A DNA stretch of 64,000 nucleotides from Mytilus trossulus (GCF_036588685.1 NC_086375.1:39454566-39518565); one strand, 5' to 3'; positions 1-13,144 are shown, numbered from the stretch's first letter. Program-made: numbers and translations. The notes: generated by a model from the letters alone, not told the origin.

Positions 1-1281
1 AGCTTTTAATGTTGCCATTTGATAAATTACTTTTCATTTGTATTTGTTTAGTAGGTTGAAATACTATGGATATACTTTGATAAAGTTGTCAAAACTTTAG
101 ACAGCTCCAAAATTGGTCATTTTTCATAAAGCCGTACAGTTAAACCCACTGATCATTTTAGATGACCTATACATGATAATTTTGATGATTTATTTTGGTC
201 ATGTGTGTATCTAAACATAGCCTAACTGTTTCTTTTGAATCTGATAATAATTTTAATTTGTTTCCCAAATTGTTTTGTTAAAAATATAAAAAATCCAGAG
301 ATGACTTGGAAAGAAGAGATATTGTAACAAAGGAGGTGGAAGATGAAATAAATTGAGTAGAAACATTGAAACGTATACACATAGCTGTTTAAAATGTGAG
401 AAAATAAATAAATTATAGAAGATTAATTTCATGTTTTCATTTTATTCAGTCTTTTTTGTTATATTTAATTCACCAAGAAAAGATAAATACCACAGACTAT
501 TCGGTGACTGGTCCTTGTGGTTTGCATATTTTTTCAGATATGTCTTATTCTGTCGTTTACGGGTGCATTTATCTGCTTGGTGTGTAATATTTTCTACCCA
601 TGTCTACGCAGCTGTTCTTTCTAACGTGGAAATAAGCTCTGTAGTGAAGCAAGTCAAAAGTAGCAAACAGAAATTTTAATATAACAATACATTCAATTCT
701 GATTTTACCGCATTGCTTTAAAATATCCACTGTATAGCGGAAATGGCGCTATTGTAATTGGTTAGATTGGTATATAAGTTCGATATAACTTAAAGAGAGA
801 AGATGTTGCGATAGTGTTGCTTCATAAACTCTCTTTATAATCTACAATTAAAATGAAAAATATCAACTTTTTAGATCAAATATGTCAATCACTGGTTCGA
901 ATTCAGTATTAATATTGGTACATTTGATGCTACAACAACAAATCTATTGTGAGACTATAGAGAAAGAAAATACACTAGGATATTACACCCAGTCAAACTT
1001 AAAAAAAAATGAATCCGAGTATAATTCTGAGTTATATCAGAAATTCCAATCATAACAATCCTTTATAATTGATATAGTCTAGTAACATCAGCTGGTAAAC
1101 AGGAACTATTTTCAATATAAACATTGAAAACTCCCACACAAGTGAGGACCATCCTTGACCGATATACACTCTTTGTTATTTTAACGCATACTTGCACATG
1201 GACTTTAAAATTCTTATTCCTTTCATTCTTTATTTTATATTTATCCCAGGACCTTGTATTGCATTTATGGTAAACCCAGAG

Positions 1282-2523
1282 TCGTTGTCAACATTACCAC
1301 TTCCACAACTGTGATCGGTACTTTTCTTCTTACTTCGGTTTATCATCGGTGTAAACAGCACCGTAAGCATATGTGTATTATATGTCCTTTCATCGAAGTG
1401 CCCAATCTAGCTATAATCTCTTTTTTTTTTAAATGTTGATTACAAATGCTTATCTGCTTTTTTTTAAGTGATTGTACTTGTAAGTCTTTAGATTAAACAA
1501 AAGAAATTGCATGCCCACTCCTACAGGTGGGTAGAGCGAACAAGGTAGAAAATTACCATCGTCCACCAGCAGTGGCATCGAACAAGTGGTGTAAATAGGT
1601 ATCAATTGTACCAGGCTTATAATGTTGATACGCCCGACGCGCGTTTCTTCCACATAAGACTTATCAGTTACTCTCAGGTAAAAATAGTTAAAATAATTCT
1701 TATTTTTGCAAACAGTTGAATTATGCAAAAAAAAGCCGAGGCTGACCGATCTTAACAAATTTTAAGAACACGTAAGGAAATAAATGTTTACAATAACTTT
1801 GTCATAACAAGGAAAAAAAAATTTCATGAAAACTTCTGATTGTCCGTGATGTCAGCCTTTTAGTTTTATGATGACATAATATCATGACCAATGTCAATAC
1901 TTCAGCAGCTATTCAGAACATTATAAATAACATTGATGTTGATAAGTTGCACTACACGTACATGCCTTTCTTAAAGACAAACCGTTAAATCCAAAAGAAC
2001 GTTTTTATATAAGATAATAGAATATATTGTTCAAGGCGATTGAATAATCAACTGTTGCAATTAAAAACGTCAAGTCCCCTCAATTTTATTTTCAGTGGCA
2101 GTCCAAAATTCATATCATATACTTTTTTCGGAAGCGTGGAGGATACATTCACTACTGACAATAATTATTGAACTTTAATGTATTCACAAATAGTCAACCT
2201 CGAGTTTTGAACAGCATTTTTTGTAAAGTGTAGATCAAATGTGTCAAAAACTCCAGTATAAATTGAATCTTTATCTTGTGGGTAGTTTGGTTTTTGCCAT
2301 TTAACAATCATTTTCCCAAAATGAAATAGTGAAATATTAAATAATGAAAACCGCCTAAAATGCACACTATTCAATAAACATAATGTATGTTTTCTTCTAT
2401 TTGCAAGCTTCCATGCATAAGGACATATAATACAAATATGCTTTTCGCACTGTTTACACCGATGATAAACAGAATTAAGAACAAAAGTACCGACCACAGT
2501 TGTGGAAGTGGTAATGTTGTCAA
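1282..2523. repeat. Inverted repeat pair, arms of about 110 bp
   Basis: The segment 1282-1395 recurs in reverse orientation at about 2417-2523. The shared core includes the complement pair around ACATTACCACTTCCACAACT. On one strand both arms read as a short peptide with YHRCKQ followed by CIICP; on the other strand both read STDHSCGSGNV. The arms could therefore be copies of an exon or of a transposon end. The internal 1 kb shows no recognisable gene, and the function is unknown. Confidence 0.6.
1540..1690 (-). repeat. CGCGCGT-type dispersed repeat, reverse copy
   Basis: This is a diverged copy of the repeat whose core reads GACGAAACGCGCGTCTGGCG in the plus orientation. It is preceded by the CCACCAGCAGTGGCATCG module that also occurs in the tandem copies at 41567-42405 and 51840-52905. 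Open frames on it (for example 1450-1758, minus) are by-products of the repeat. Confidence 0.8.
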
Positions 2524-2744
2524 CGAATTCAATTCATTGTATCGATATTTCGATAAGTTACAAGATCAGCAAAAAGCGATTCTGAAAAAAATAATCGGGT
2601 GTTGCTTAACTTATGGCTAGGTGTATATATATAAAAAAAAGTTAAAAGAAAAGCAGTTGAAAAGGGGGATGGAGGGAGGGAAAATTGATAAAATCCCAAA
2701 TAAGATCTTGTTTACATAAATTTTGATCTTGTGGATGGTTATCA

Positions 2745-2820
2745 AAGGGCCAAGGATTATGATTTAGTACGCCAGACGCGCGTTTCGTCTACAAAAGACT
2801 CATATGTGACCTCGAGTATT
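2745..2820 (-). repeat. CGCGCGT-type dispersed repeat, short reverse copy
   Basis: A short fragment of the same family with the conserved GCCAGACGCGCGTTTCGTCT core. It is truncated after the CTCATATGTGAC segment. Confidence 0.8.
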
Positions 2821-4446
2821 TGACACTCAGATCTAAAATAAATGATATCTATTTTTTACGGTTAAAATGCAGCATTTAATTTAATGTCAGAAATTCAAAA
2901 CTTAATACGGTAATTTTTGATATACATTCGAAACTAATTGAGGTTTAGAAGACCGCTTTGAAAAATAAACACTATGGCTGTTAAAAGCTGGAGTGTGCGT
3001 AATTGAATATTTGATAAGCAAAAGTTTTCTTCTTGTCCATTCCAATAACGGAGGAATAATAACATTCATAATTAACAATGAAAAATTTGAGAGGTTTAGC
3101 TAGCTATAAAACCTGGTGTGATCATCTATATAAAGTGGGGAACTGTCTTAGTCTTTTAAATAAATGTGCAATACCTTACGGTTGACACTCGTAGTCCCAA
3201 CTTTGCATGCTATTAATTCGTATATAAGTTAATAAATAATGGATGTGTTGTTTTAAATTGTTAAATTGTGTCTTCGGTGTTTCCAGACTCCTCTACAGAG
3301 CGCATAATTAATCATTGTAATCCTCTTATGCGATTAACATTGTCCCATTTGTCAGGAGACCTCTAAATCGAGATCGGGATGTAGTATTAAAGACACAGTT
3401 GCTGATGAGCTGTTCATCTTATAAACCCAAATGTGTGTCCATATAGATCCTATTTTTTTAGGGTTTTATTTCTAGGGCGAATCAATAATAATTTCATTTT
3501 AGAAAAGCGAAGCTTACATTTGGACCCTACATACAATGGTAAAATATGTTAGAAAGAAAAAAATTAAATACAGAAGGCTGTATGAGATAATGGAAATAGA
3601 GTTTTAAAATGTGTCAAAACAATGAATTTAAAAATATTTAGTTTGTAAACAACCGTATTATTGATTGAAGATTTTGTGTCGACATCATTCACTTTTTGTC
3701 CTTGGAATACACGGTCCAAGTATTTGAAAACATCCACAACGTATAATAACATAAATGTCAAACTATGAAAATAACTCAAACTGTTAAAAAAAAATACACA
3801 GCAAGGCGTCCCAAACAAAGAACTTCCTTTGCTTTAAGTGTTAGATTGCATCAGTTATATCTTCATTGTTGTAATCTGAATATTTTGGAAAACCATGTTC
3901 TACTTCGGTAATTTCCCCACGTTTATGCTTGACATTGAAAATGAATGGATTTAAAGCAGTGAAAAAAATGATAACATTTTATTTTTACGAGGTTGATAAA
4001 ATGTATCAATTATCATTATGTTGTCTTGGTAAATAAAGGCAACAGTAATATACTGCTGTTGTTAAAAAAACAGCTAATGTAGCCAATATGTATATTAATT
4101 TTGTATTTTAAGTAACTTCTATAAGGTTTTTAGGTAACGACATCAGGTACGGTTTATATATATATGGTATACCTTTCAAATTATACGTAGCTGCATACAT
4201 GTGCCAATTTTTCTAACAGTGTATGCAAATTCATGTAAAATTTTATTGAGAAGTTGAGAAGAAATGAAAATTTGACTTTTTCATACAATTCGTTTCATTG
4301 CATAAGCCAAGACCCAAATACTGACTAAATCGTCAATAGGATATTGACATTTCATACAACAGCATATTTTTTCTTTGAATAACAGTAAATTTCTTTAGAA
4401 TCAGAAATGTCCCATCAGCGTATCACTAAGAATTTAAGACCAACAA

Positions 4447-4496
4447 TTGAAAGTCTTTATGACCACAATATTTCTACAGGTCATAAAGACCTTCAA
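4447..4496 (-). other. 18-bp near-perfect hairpin
   Basis: Arms 4447-4464 and 4479-4496 are complementary over 18 bp with one exception, and the loop is 14 nt. The single exception is A opposite C on the plus strand but U opposite G in a minus-strand transcript, so the minus-strand RNA would form a fully paired stem with one wobble. No function is recognised. Confidence 0.6.
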
Positions 4497-4879
4497 TTTT
4501 TATACATTCTAGTTCGATTTGATTTTTCATGGTTGTGCGGTCATGATGATAGTAAATGAAGCAAATGTATGTAGTGTTATTTTTTATTTGACAATAATAT
4601 ACATGTAAATCTAATTGCTCTCTGATTGCATACACGTTTTGAAAGTCATTGTGACAGTGAGCACGAAAATAAATACATATATGTCGAAAACGAGTCATCC
4701 TTAAAAGACATTCCAAGACAACACCCTTCAAATGAAAAAAAAAGCTTAACATACTATTGTTATGATAGCCAAATGTTTATGGCATTAGTGAAGAACAAAA
4801 CCACTTCAAGACTTCAGATGTGATAGAGTAAACAGACTTTTTGACCGTTATGGAATAACCGTTTCACAAATGATACCGG

Positions 4880-5185
4880 ATATGTTCCTTACGTCGTAAC
4901 TTCAATCCTCTTCCCTTTCATAAATGTGACCTACTGAATTAGACTATTTACCGGAGTTGTTATTTCATAAGCAACACGACGGGTGCTAATTTTGGAGCAC
5001 CTGAGATCACCCCTAGTTTTTGGTGGAATTCGTGTTGTTTATTCTTAAGTTTTCTAAGTTGTGTCATGTGTACTATTGTTTGTTTGTTTGTCCTTTTCAT
5101 TTCTAGGCAAGACGCTGTCAGATTATTTTCGATTTATGAGTTTGACTGTCCCTCTGGTATCTTTTGTTCCTCTTTTAAGAGATCT
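4880..5185 (+). repeat. Dispersed repeat (TTTGACTGTCCCTCTGGTAT family)
   Basis: Related copies occur at 14130-14470, 38325-38385 and 51060-51235, and a reverse fragment at 18640-18675. The recognisable 3' part reads TTTGACTGTCCCTCTGGTAT. The 5' part carries the CAACACGACGG segment also seen near 14230. Confidence 0.7.
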
Positions 5186-5374
5186 ACCAGTAACATTTAA
5201 ACCTTAAATGATGATGTTATGCTATATTTCAGATACTTTTAATATTATTTTTAAGTGACATCAAACAATACACAACATTCCATAAATGAATGTTTTTGGT
5301 CGTATTTGAATTGTAAGGAAAAATCTAAATATTTTACATATATACGAAAGCATTGTTTCGGACTGAATAACTCT

Positions 5375-8132
5375 CTATTCTCCACCTTTTTCAAAAAGGC
5401 TTTTTATGTAATTTGGAAACTCCTTCGCGATGCCGTCTGCAATTGTCGATACAAAGGAAATAACACCCTCTTTGAGTCGGTGGGATATGGTTGGTTCTCC
5501 TTCTTCAATTTGCCTTCGTACGGTCTTGCGCAGTTGTGCAGTATCTTTTCTCCCTAAATTCGTTTCTACATCATCTTTTTTACATTTTCTTAAAAACTTT
5601 CCCGCTACGGTTGCTACTCCTTCTAAGTCTGCAACATCCAAATTTGCAATATCTCCAACAAGTTCAGTGTCTATTTCAATTTCACCGTTTAACAATTGTT
5701 CCCCTTTCTCCATAATTCCATTACCAAGATGCTGTTTAAGAGCTTTAATTTGTTTATCTTTGTTTTGAACTCCATGTCCTTCTTTTTTCTTCTCCTTTGT
5801 CATTTTATCGGCTGGTCTACTAAAGTCAACATTAACATAATTGCTTCCCATTCTTTCTTTTTCTATTGCCATTTGAATTATCTTCTCTGTCTCTTTGTAC
5901 ATGTCATTGGTGTAAAATTCTCCTTCATTTTTACCAACAGTATCTTGAATTAAATCAAATAGTCGGTGAAAGTATTTCTTTCTTTTTTTCCCATTCGCTG
6001 CATTATTAAATGGCAGGCATCTGTTGTCACAGAGGTTAAGAAACCTTTGTAAATCAGAGGGAATATTCTCTAGAAAACTGTCAAACTTTTGATACAGTCT
6101 ATGATCACCAGGCAGCGTATCAACCTTTGTAAACAGATCGAACTATCAAATACCTATAAACTCCCTCGCCGAACATTTTTAAGTAAGTTTCCAATGTTTG
6201 TCTCTCCTCTGGGGAAAACCTTCCAACTTGAATGACAACAAGAAAACAATGTGGCCCAGGAGATGTCAGTCCTATACATTTGGTGATTTCTTTTTTCGTT
6301 TCCTCTAATGACATTTCTGTATCAAAGACTCCTGGAGTGTCAACGACAACAACCTTCTTGTTTCCGCGAAATACTTCTTCCATCTGACATTTTCTGGTTA
6401 CCGAAGAACCACTATATTTTGCATCAAAAATTGGTTTACCGAGTATAGTATTCCCAGTTTCGCTTTTCCCAGATCCTGTTTTTCCTATCAGAACTATGCG
6501 TATCTCGTTGGCAAGGTCATCATCGGAAGAATATTTCTTCCCTGTAAAATTTTAAAACTTGAGGTCAATAAATGTATTAGTCAATAAAACTATGATAATG
6601 ATATCACGCGAATGGTGAAGGTAAATCTAGAAAAGTGTTTAGCACGCATGATATTTATATAGAGTGTCGTTTTGATTTTTTACAGTTGCTTTTATTCTCC
6701 TGTCCTTTTTGATCAGATAATTTTACAAATGTTTTTGTTTTTGAACACCTTTGGCTTTCAAATATGTAACTTTAAAGTATTTTCATTTTTATTTCATCAT
6801 GAGTTATAGCACACATGCAACTTGTCGCAAACAGATTCATGTACTGACATCCAATCATGAAGGTAAAAATGAAAAAATAATACTTGTAAGCATCAAGGTT
6901 TTTTTTATTATTTCTGATAAACGAAAAGAGTATTTTCGAACAAGTACTTTCAAGGATGAGATGCCGTAAATATCAAACCATCATATTCAATAATGCATTC
7001 GTTTTATGTTATACCGTATTCACAATTAGATAAATTATACGCACCTAGGGTCGCCATCATGCATGTCAATGAATTGAGAATGATGCTTACAGCTCAATTT
7101 ATTTTAATATTTTGTAAAGTACACATTACGTCACGCACTAATTTTAAACATGACGTCAATCCAATTGTAAATGTACGTCAGATTGTGATTTTGAAATGAA
7201 TAATAGAATATACAATAAAAGGGGAAAATATTTTAAAACGATAACAAAACAAAAGACATCCCACTGACCGACATTTTCTGCGTTTCAAATTCCAATCTAT
7301 TTACCACGCAATGACATTTAAAAACAATTTTGTATTGATTTATAGTGTGAATCTAAATTATGTCTGTAAAATTGACGGATTTCAAATACTTTTTTAAAAG
7401 TAAAAAAGAAATAAAAACACATGCCCTTAATAAACTAATGGCTCCACTATATGCCTTATATTATCTTTACAATTCAATCAATGCAATATTGTACTGAATC
7501 GAAACTGCAGGGACAAAACCCTTGTCTTGCTGATACTTTGATGATTTTCAAGATAGTTTACAAAACAAAAAAGGGTGCAATTGTGATTAAAGTTTAAGCT
7601 TATGAATGAACAAAAAACATTAAAACATGCAGTCTGATTTTTCGTGTTTGCAAAGAAAGGAGGAATATCGTGTACAGTTTTAATTATTCATGATGTAATA
7701 TTCCTTCATACAGTTTACAAACAATGCCTTTTATCTCAAAGCCTGAAAAATACTTTCAATATGGAGCAAAAACTAACATCCCACTGTAAACTAAGACGAC
7801 TTTAAGCAACGATTAAGCTAAAAAAAAAAAGTAATTCCTAGATACCGATAATGATAAATCATTAAATTGAAGAACACGACGGCCATATAACATTTATAGA
7901 TTCTCGTCAATAGTTGACATAATTTTAAAAATCATAACTGTCATATGTTAACAGTTTCATGACCTTTGTTGTATTTGCCAAAATCTTTCGGACTTTTATG
8001 TCCGAAATACTCCTCAGCTCTTTTTTTTTTTTGCCTTTTAAGTGTTTTTATTTGAGCGTCACTTATGTGGGAGAAATGCGCATGTGATGAAGATAATATT
8101 ACACCTGGTATCGTTGCTGAGTTTGATTTCAT
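5375..8132 (-). pseudogene. AIG1/GIMAP-type GTPase gene with a one-base frameshift
   Basis: The large 3' exon (5375-6541) encodes an AIG1-family GTP-binding domain: G1 P-loop GKTGSGKS, G3 [10 protein letters not shown]4 TKVD and a G5-like RCLPFNN. A charged tail of about 170 residues follows. An AG acceptor (TTTTACAG) precedes base 6541. A likely 5' exon is 7964-8132 (ATG at 8132, in-frame TAG upstream); its donor AAAG|GTCATG leaves one base, which fits the two-base start of the large exon. The predicted product would be about 444 residues. The frame breaks at about 6138-6148, between YLIV and FTKVD: downstream frame is offset by one base, so the frame read from the P-loop ends at a TGA just after. 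Everything downstream is intact and conserved, so this is either a very young pseudogene, a null allele or a sequencing error. AIG1 GTPases act at membranes in immune and survival signalling and are expanded in bivalves; its role here is inferred. Confidence 0.85.
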
Positions 8133-9189
8133 ATTGTAAAAAATATTAAACTAGATGTTTAGACCCTCCTTTAAAAATAAATTAAGCATACAACTCATTT
8201 TAATTTAAATACATTGTCTTCCTGATAAATATAAAGATTGTACATGACTTTCCTCTCGGCTGAAGAGTTATTTCGTCTTTGGGGGAGTGTTGTGTACATG
8301 TTCATTTCACTGTAACTATGTAACATTTTGATTCCCCATTTCAAAACGTTGAGGTCTGTGTTTCTCAGTCTTTACGATTTTTGTTTTTTTTGTTTTTTTT
8401 ATGATTTTTTTTTTAATATTAAACATATTTTATTCACAATCACCTGTTACATCAACCCTCAGTTGCCTAGGAATTATATTGTATAATTGTTAATCTGTTT
8501 GGTTTTTTTTTCTCTTTAGCCATGGCGTTGTTAGTTTAATTTTAAATATGAGATTGAACGTCCCTTAATTATATTTTGTCTTTGTTTTGCACAATTACTA
8601 TATAAAATTAACGACAGCTTGACAAAATTAGTTCAAGTTGGCATGTCATTCATATAAAAAGCACAAACATTCTTATTTTAAAAAGTACTAAAACGTAAAG
8701 GACTTTTCGGATAAAATTTCATTAACTGGATAAAGAACGTTGCATGCAGTTACTGTGCAGAAAAATTGTGCATGTATTTCATGCAAAACCAATGGTAAGA
8801 TCACCAGTTAAATGATTTTCTTTATTGTGTCTGTTTAACATAACTTTGTAAATATAATGGAATTTGATCAGACTGTCAACAAAGTGAGATGTTTACCACT
8901 ATAACCCCAGGTTTAATCCACCATTTTCTACATTTAAAAATGCTTGTACCAAGTCAGCAATATGACAGTTCTTGTCCATTCGTTTTTTATGTGTTTTGTC
9001 ATTTGATTTTGTCATGTGATAATGGACTTTCCGATTTGATTTTACTCTGAGTTCAGTATTTATGTGATTTTACTTTTTTCTCATAAAAACGGAATTGTAA
9101 TTGCATCCTGAATGCCGCAATGCCAATATTTAACCCTGCTACACTTAACAATATAATCGGATGTATCCGGCTAGACAATCTAATTAGTT

Positions 9190-9360
9190 ATCAAGTACCA
9201 GGATTATAATTTTATACGCCAGACGCGCGTTTCGTCTACATAAGACTCATCAGTGACGCTCAGATCAAAATAGTTAAAAAGCCAAAAAAATACAAAGTTG
9301 AAGAGCATTGAGGACCCAAAATTCCAAAAAGTTGTGCCAAATACGGGTAAGGTAATCACT
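9190..9360 (-). repeat. CGCGCGT-type dispersed repeat, reverse copy
   Basis: A well-preserved copy with the GCCAGACGCGCGTTTCGTCT core. The AAGAGCATTGAGGACCCAAA module follows, which is also found in the satellite units inside gene B. Confidence 0.85.
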
Positions 9361-11514
9361 GTTACCGTCTGACAATTCAATGTTTACCAGAGCACAGTTG
9401 AACACATACATCACACATTATATCAAACTGGATCAACTTAAAATCGGGGAAGTAGTTGACCACATATAACTTTTCAAACAACTAATCGGTGTATTCAGTT
9501 GTTCAAACTACGCAGCAGTAACTGCTACAACAACTGATGTTGCAATCCAAAGTGTTCCAGAAATTTCCACTTATTCGGTTTAAAACAGGTTTTGGCAATG
9601 AAAACCTTTCGATGGACAAGTTTTGAAACAAATTAACAGATGGAATGTTTGTGTTGGTGACATACATTGTGGGTCTGAACATTGAGGAAATGACTCTAAA
9701 TAACTTTCAGCGATGGAAAGATAGGACAAATAATAGAAAATGAGGCCGATTCAACGATAAAGGTACCCCAATCTAGACATCAAAACGTTACAAGTGCAGA
9801 ACAAATATAAACTTGGGGTGTGTTCAAAGAAAATGGAAACATATCCAAGAAGTAATGATAACAATGAATGTAATTACAGAACAACATTTATGTTCTGCCT
9901 TGGCCTTTAAAGTTGGTTGAATTGAATAGAAATAACATGTTTTGGACAAACATGTAATACTTGATTGCCAACACGAGCCACAAACCTCAATCATCAGATT
10001 AACTAGTTAAAGTGTTACATTGTACACTGCTGTTTAAAAGTCATAACATTAAAACATTAATTACAAAGGATATCGCATGTTAGATTCGACATTCTTACAA
10101 AATTTCAAAAAAGTTTTACTAAACACGATGGGCTCAACTTATTATATGTTACTGTTTTTCCCAATCTTTGTAAGCCCTCTGTATAACTTTCTTGTGTGGA
10201 TTATAGCTGAATATGTCGAAGTTCTGCTGTAAAAACTGATTTGAATTCAGCAGGCCAAAACATGATTTTTTTTTTAGACTATAGATAAAAAGCACTTATT
10301 GAAATAAAGGCAACAGTAGAACACCTCTGTTCAAAATTCATAACACGATTCAGAGAAAACAAATCCGGGTTACATACTAAAGCCGAGGGAAACATATCAA
10401 CTATAAGAGGGAAAGAAAGCAACAACAGGAACACTAAAGTGAAACAAAAACAAGCCCCAACATATATAAAAACGAACTACTTGATAACAACTGCCATATT
10501 TCTGACATGCTGTACATTTCATTTTAAGGGGGAAATGGTGTGTTGAACCAGGTTGTATGGCTAGCCATTCCTTCTGCTTGTATGACAATGTAAAAGAAAT
10601 ATCACTAAAATGACCACGTTCCTCTATTGTTGTTTTTTTTTTAAATATAAAATTATTCACTGTTAACAATACAGCCATCACAAAATAAAATCGCGGTTTT
10701 CACTGATTTTCAAATCGTGTTTAACTCAAACGACTGACAAAAGAACAGGTGTTTGCCTCACCTCAAAATGACAGAACCCAGATGTATCAAAGTTAATGTG
10801 TATCTAGGTTACCGAATTTTCCCCAGATAAATAAAAAATAAACGAAGACAGGAAAACCTTGAATTTAAAAATAACTTATGGTTTATTTTGATTTCAATGT
10901 CTTTGTGCTAGAATTTTCAATTATATTTGTGCATTCGGTGAGAGAACGTGTAACACAAATCAGGAAGAAAGTAATTTTAAAATAGAAACAACAAACTGAG
11001 GACAAACGATGGCATTTCAAAATAATTTTGTGAATCTTTGTGAATTTTGTTTCAAAAAAAGAAAAATCACGAAAATATCAATGAATCATGCCATGTTTCA
11101 TACAAATTAGAGCATAACTAAAAAATCGAGTCTTGTCTAAATTTTGTTGGAATATTGACCATATTCCGTTTGAAAACATTTTTTCCTTGATATTTTAACA
11201 GTTAATTGGTAACGTCAGCATTTTAACATATACTAATACGCTATCAAGAAACACATAGACATATTTGGGTGTTACAACAGGGTATTTGCATAACCATCAC
11301 AATGCAGCAGCGGATATGAATACAGGTTGCAAAAGAAATGCGACTTATAACAAAGGTGAAAAAATGAAATCTGAAGACTGATTTAACACAAACCCGCGAA
11401 AATTCCGTAGCACATGAGATCTCAAAAAGCAGATCAGGGTCAACATGCAAAACATGTCGTTATTTTATTAATACTTAGTTATTGTATAATATAATAATAT
11501 ATATCAGATTATAT

Positions 11515-11650
11515 TCACAGTATACTCAACTTTGTACTTGTTTGGCTTTTTCAATGTTTTGATCTGAGCGTTACTGATGAGTCTTATGTAGACGAAACGC
11601 GCGTCTGGCGTATTAAAATATAATCCTGGTACCTTTGATAACTATTACTT
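11515..11650 (+). repeat. CGCGCGT-type dispersed repeat, forward copy
   Basis: It carries the GACGAAACGCGCGTCTGGCG core flanked by CTGAGCGTTACTGATGAGTC and the TAATCCTGGTACCTTTGATA end. Confidence 0.85.
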
Positions 11651-12420
11651 CTTTGATTCGAAAAAGGGATAGGTTAATCTTCAATCTAGTATTGTTAAAT
11701 GAAAGCAGCTATACTAGACCTTCGAAATATATACCGGTATTAGGATATATAGTTTTTATACTTCTGCAATGACATGCTGACACTGAAATAAATATTGAAA
11801 TTCGTTTTCAATTGGCATGACGCAGATTTGACATGTTATTTATCGCTATCTTTCTGTGGGTTTCTTTTTTGGAATTATAAGATAGTATCGCCTATGCTTG
11901 GTAACATTTAGTGATCTGCAAACGAGACACGTGTCACTGTTCATCATTTCAAACTCCATTTTAAACATATTATATGGTCTACCCCCTAAATAAGTTTTGA
12001 ATTCGGGTGTGCAAATATTAACGAATTAATATATTAATCGTCTTTTTATACGTTTTTACTGGTGATTTGAAGTAAAGATCAATCAAGAATGTCAGACATA
12101 GATTTACATTTCCATTCCATTTGAACTAAGGCAATCTAAATTCGTTCAAATTGAACACTGTGATGTTCAAATAAGAAGAAGATTACTGCCAAAAATCCGA
12201 TTCCAACTAATTGTCAATTTTAAGTTTGGAACGATAATTATCGGTGTTAGACTGAGCTCACAAAAAAATCTTTAAAAAGAGAGTTGGGATCCTGAATGTT
12301 ACTGTATACATCATAGTGTGAGTCATTGTATCAAATAATAAAATAACAAAAATTCCGAAAATTATAAATTAAAAAATAGTAAAATCAAAAGTTCAAACAC
12401 ATCGAACGAATGAAAAACAA

Positions 12421-13144
12421 TACTGAACGACTTTAGAAACGCAACACTCATTTTGTTGAATTTTTTTTACAAAATTTTGTTTGATTCTCTTTTACCTTTT
12501 TGCTTTGTGAAACAGTTCTTTAAATCCTTTGTCTCACCTCGTTTAGTTTTAAAATGTTGCATCTTCTTTTTGCAAGACTGAGAAATAAAAAAATGAATTA
12601 GCCCTTTAGAATACTGCAATAATGAAAACATAAACGTGCTGCAACCATACTTTATGACTTCAGAAACTCGTCTTACTGTCCTTCCGACAACGATACAAGT
12701 AGACAAGATTTGTTGCTTGCCATCAATGAATAGATCAACGAGTAGTTACAATGAAACGTCAACTGAATTTGAATACGAAACGTCATTTGCAAGACATGTT
12801 GACGGCAGCAACGTCAACTGCTTATCAAATTGCCGCGTGCCATTGAGTACAGATTCATGCCATACATTTTTCCCATCAACTGAATTGCCAAAGAATCGAC
12901 TGAAGCAAAACTTCTAAAGCCCTCAAGCTCCAACTGCATAATTGCCAAAACCAATTAATGGGTTGAACAAATGCAAAATCAGAAGGTGTAAAACAGAACC
13001 TAAAACATGTCAGACAGAATTTGATGATCTTTCTGACAATCGTTTTGGCGTTTGTAACAGGCAGTCGTCACTTTTGACGGTGAAACGTTCTTTAAAAAAT
13101 AACACAAAAATAATGTAGAGCTGCGTTTCTAAAGTCGGTCAGTA
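12421..13144. mobile_element. 720-bp DNA element with 23-bp inverted termini and TA flanks
   Basis: The left end (from 12423) and the reverse complement of the right end (to 13142) share CGACTTTAGAAACGCA within a terminal repeat of about 23 bp with two mismatches. A TA dinucleotide flanks both ends (12421-12422 and 13143-13144), as expected of a TA target duplication in the Tc1/mariner-like group. No transposase domain is recognised; the inner frames (12467-12706 minus, 12636-12917 plus) are short and anonymous. It is best read as a non-autonomous or decayed element. Confidence 0.7.

Larger units (their letters stand above)
1..5374. other. Intergenic, repeat-bearing stretch without a recognised gene
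   Basis: I see no supported gene here. Open frames are short (under 115 codons), overlap on opposite strands and lack recognisable domains. The stretch holds an inverted repeat pair (1282-2523), two copies of the CGCGCGT dispersed repeat, a strong hairpin (4447-4496) and a repeat next to the 3' end of the AIG1-type gene (4880-5185). The rest is AT-rich non-coding DNA. Confidence 0.6.
8133..12420. other. Intergenic stretch, no recognised gene
   Basis: No coding feature can be supported. The stretch contains poly-T rich tracts near 8380-8420, a dispersed repeat beginning CATTCG at about 8965-9080 (copies near 15285, 37060, 38465, 48940 and, reversed, 50535), and two copies of the CGCGCGT family. 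Isolated frames such as 10397-10681 and 11244-11450 (minus) have no domain or splice support. Confidence 0.55.

Noticed and set aside
12467-12917. Possible transposase fragments inside the 720-bp element
   Set aside because: The two short frames show no DDE or DNA-binding motif that I can recognise and overlap on opposite strands.
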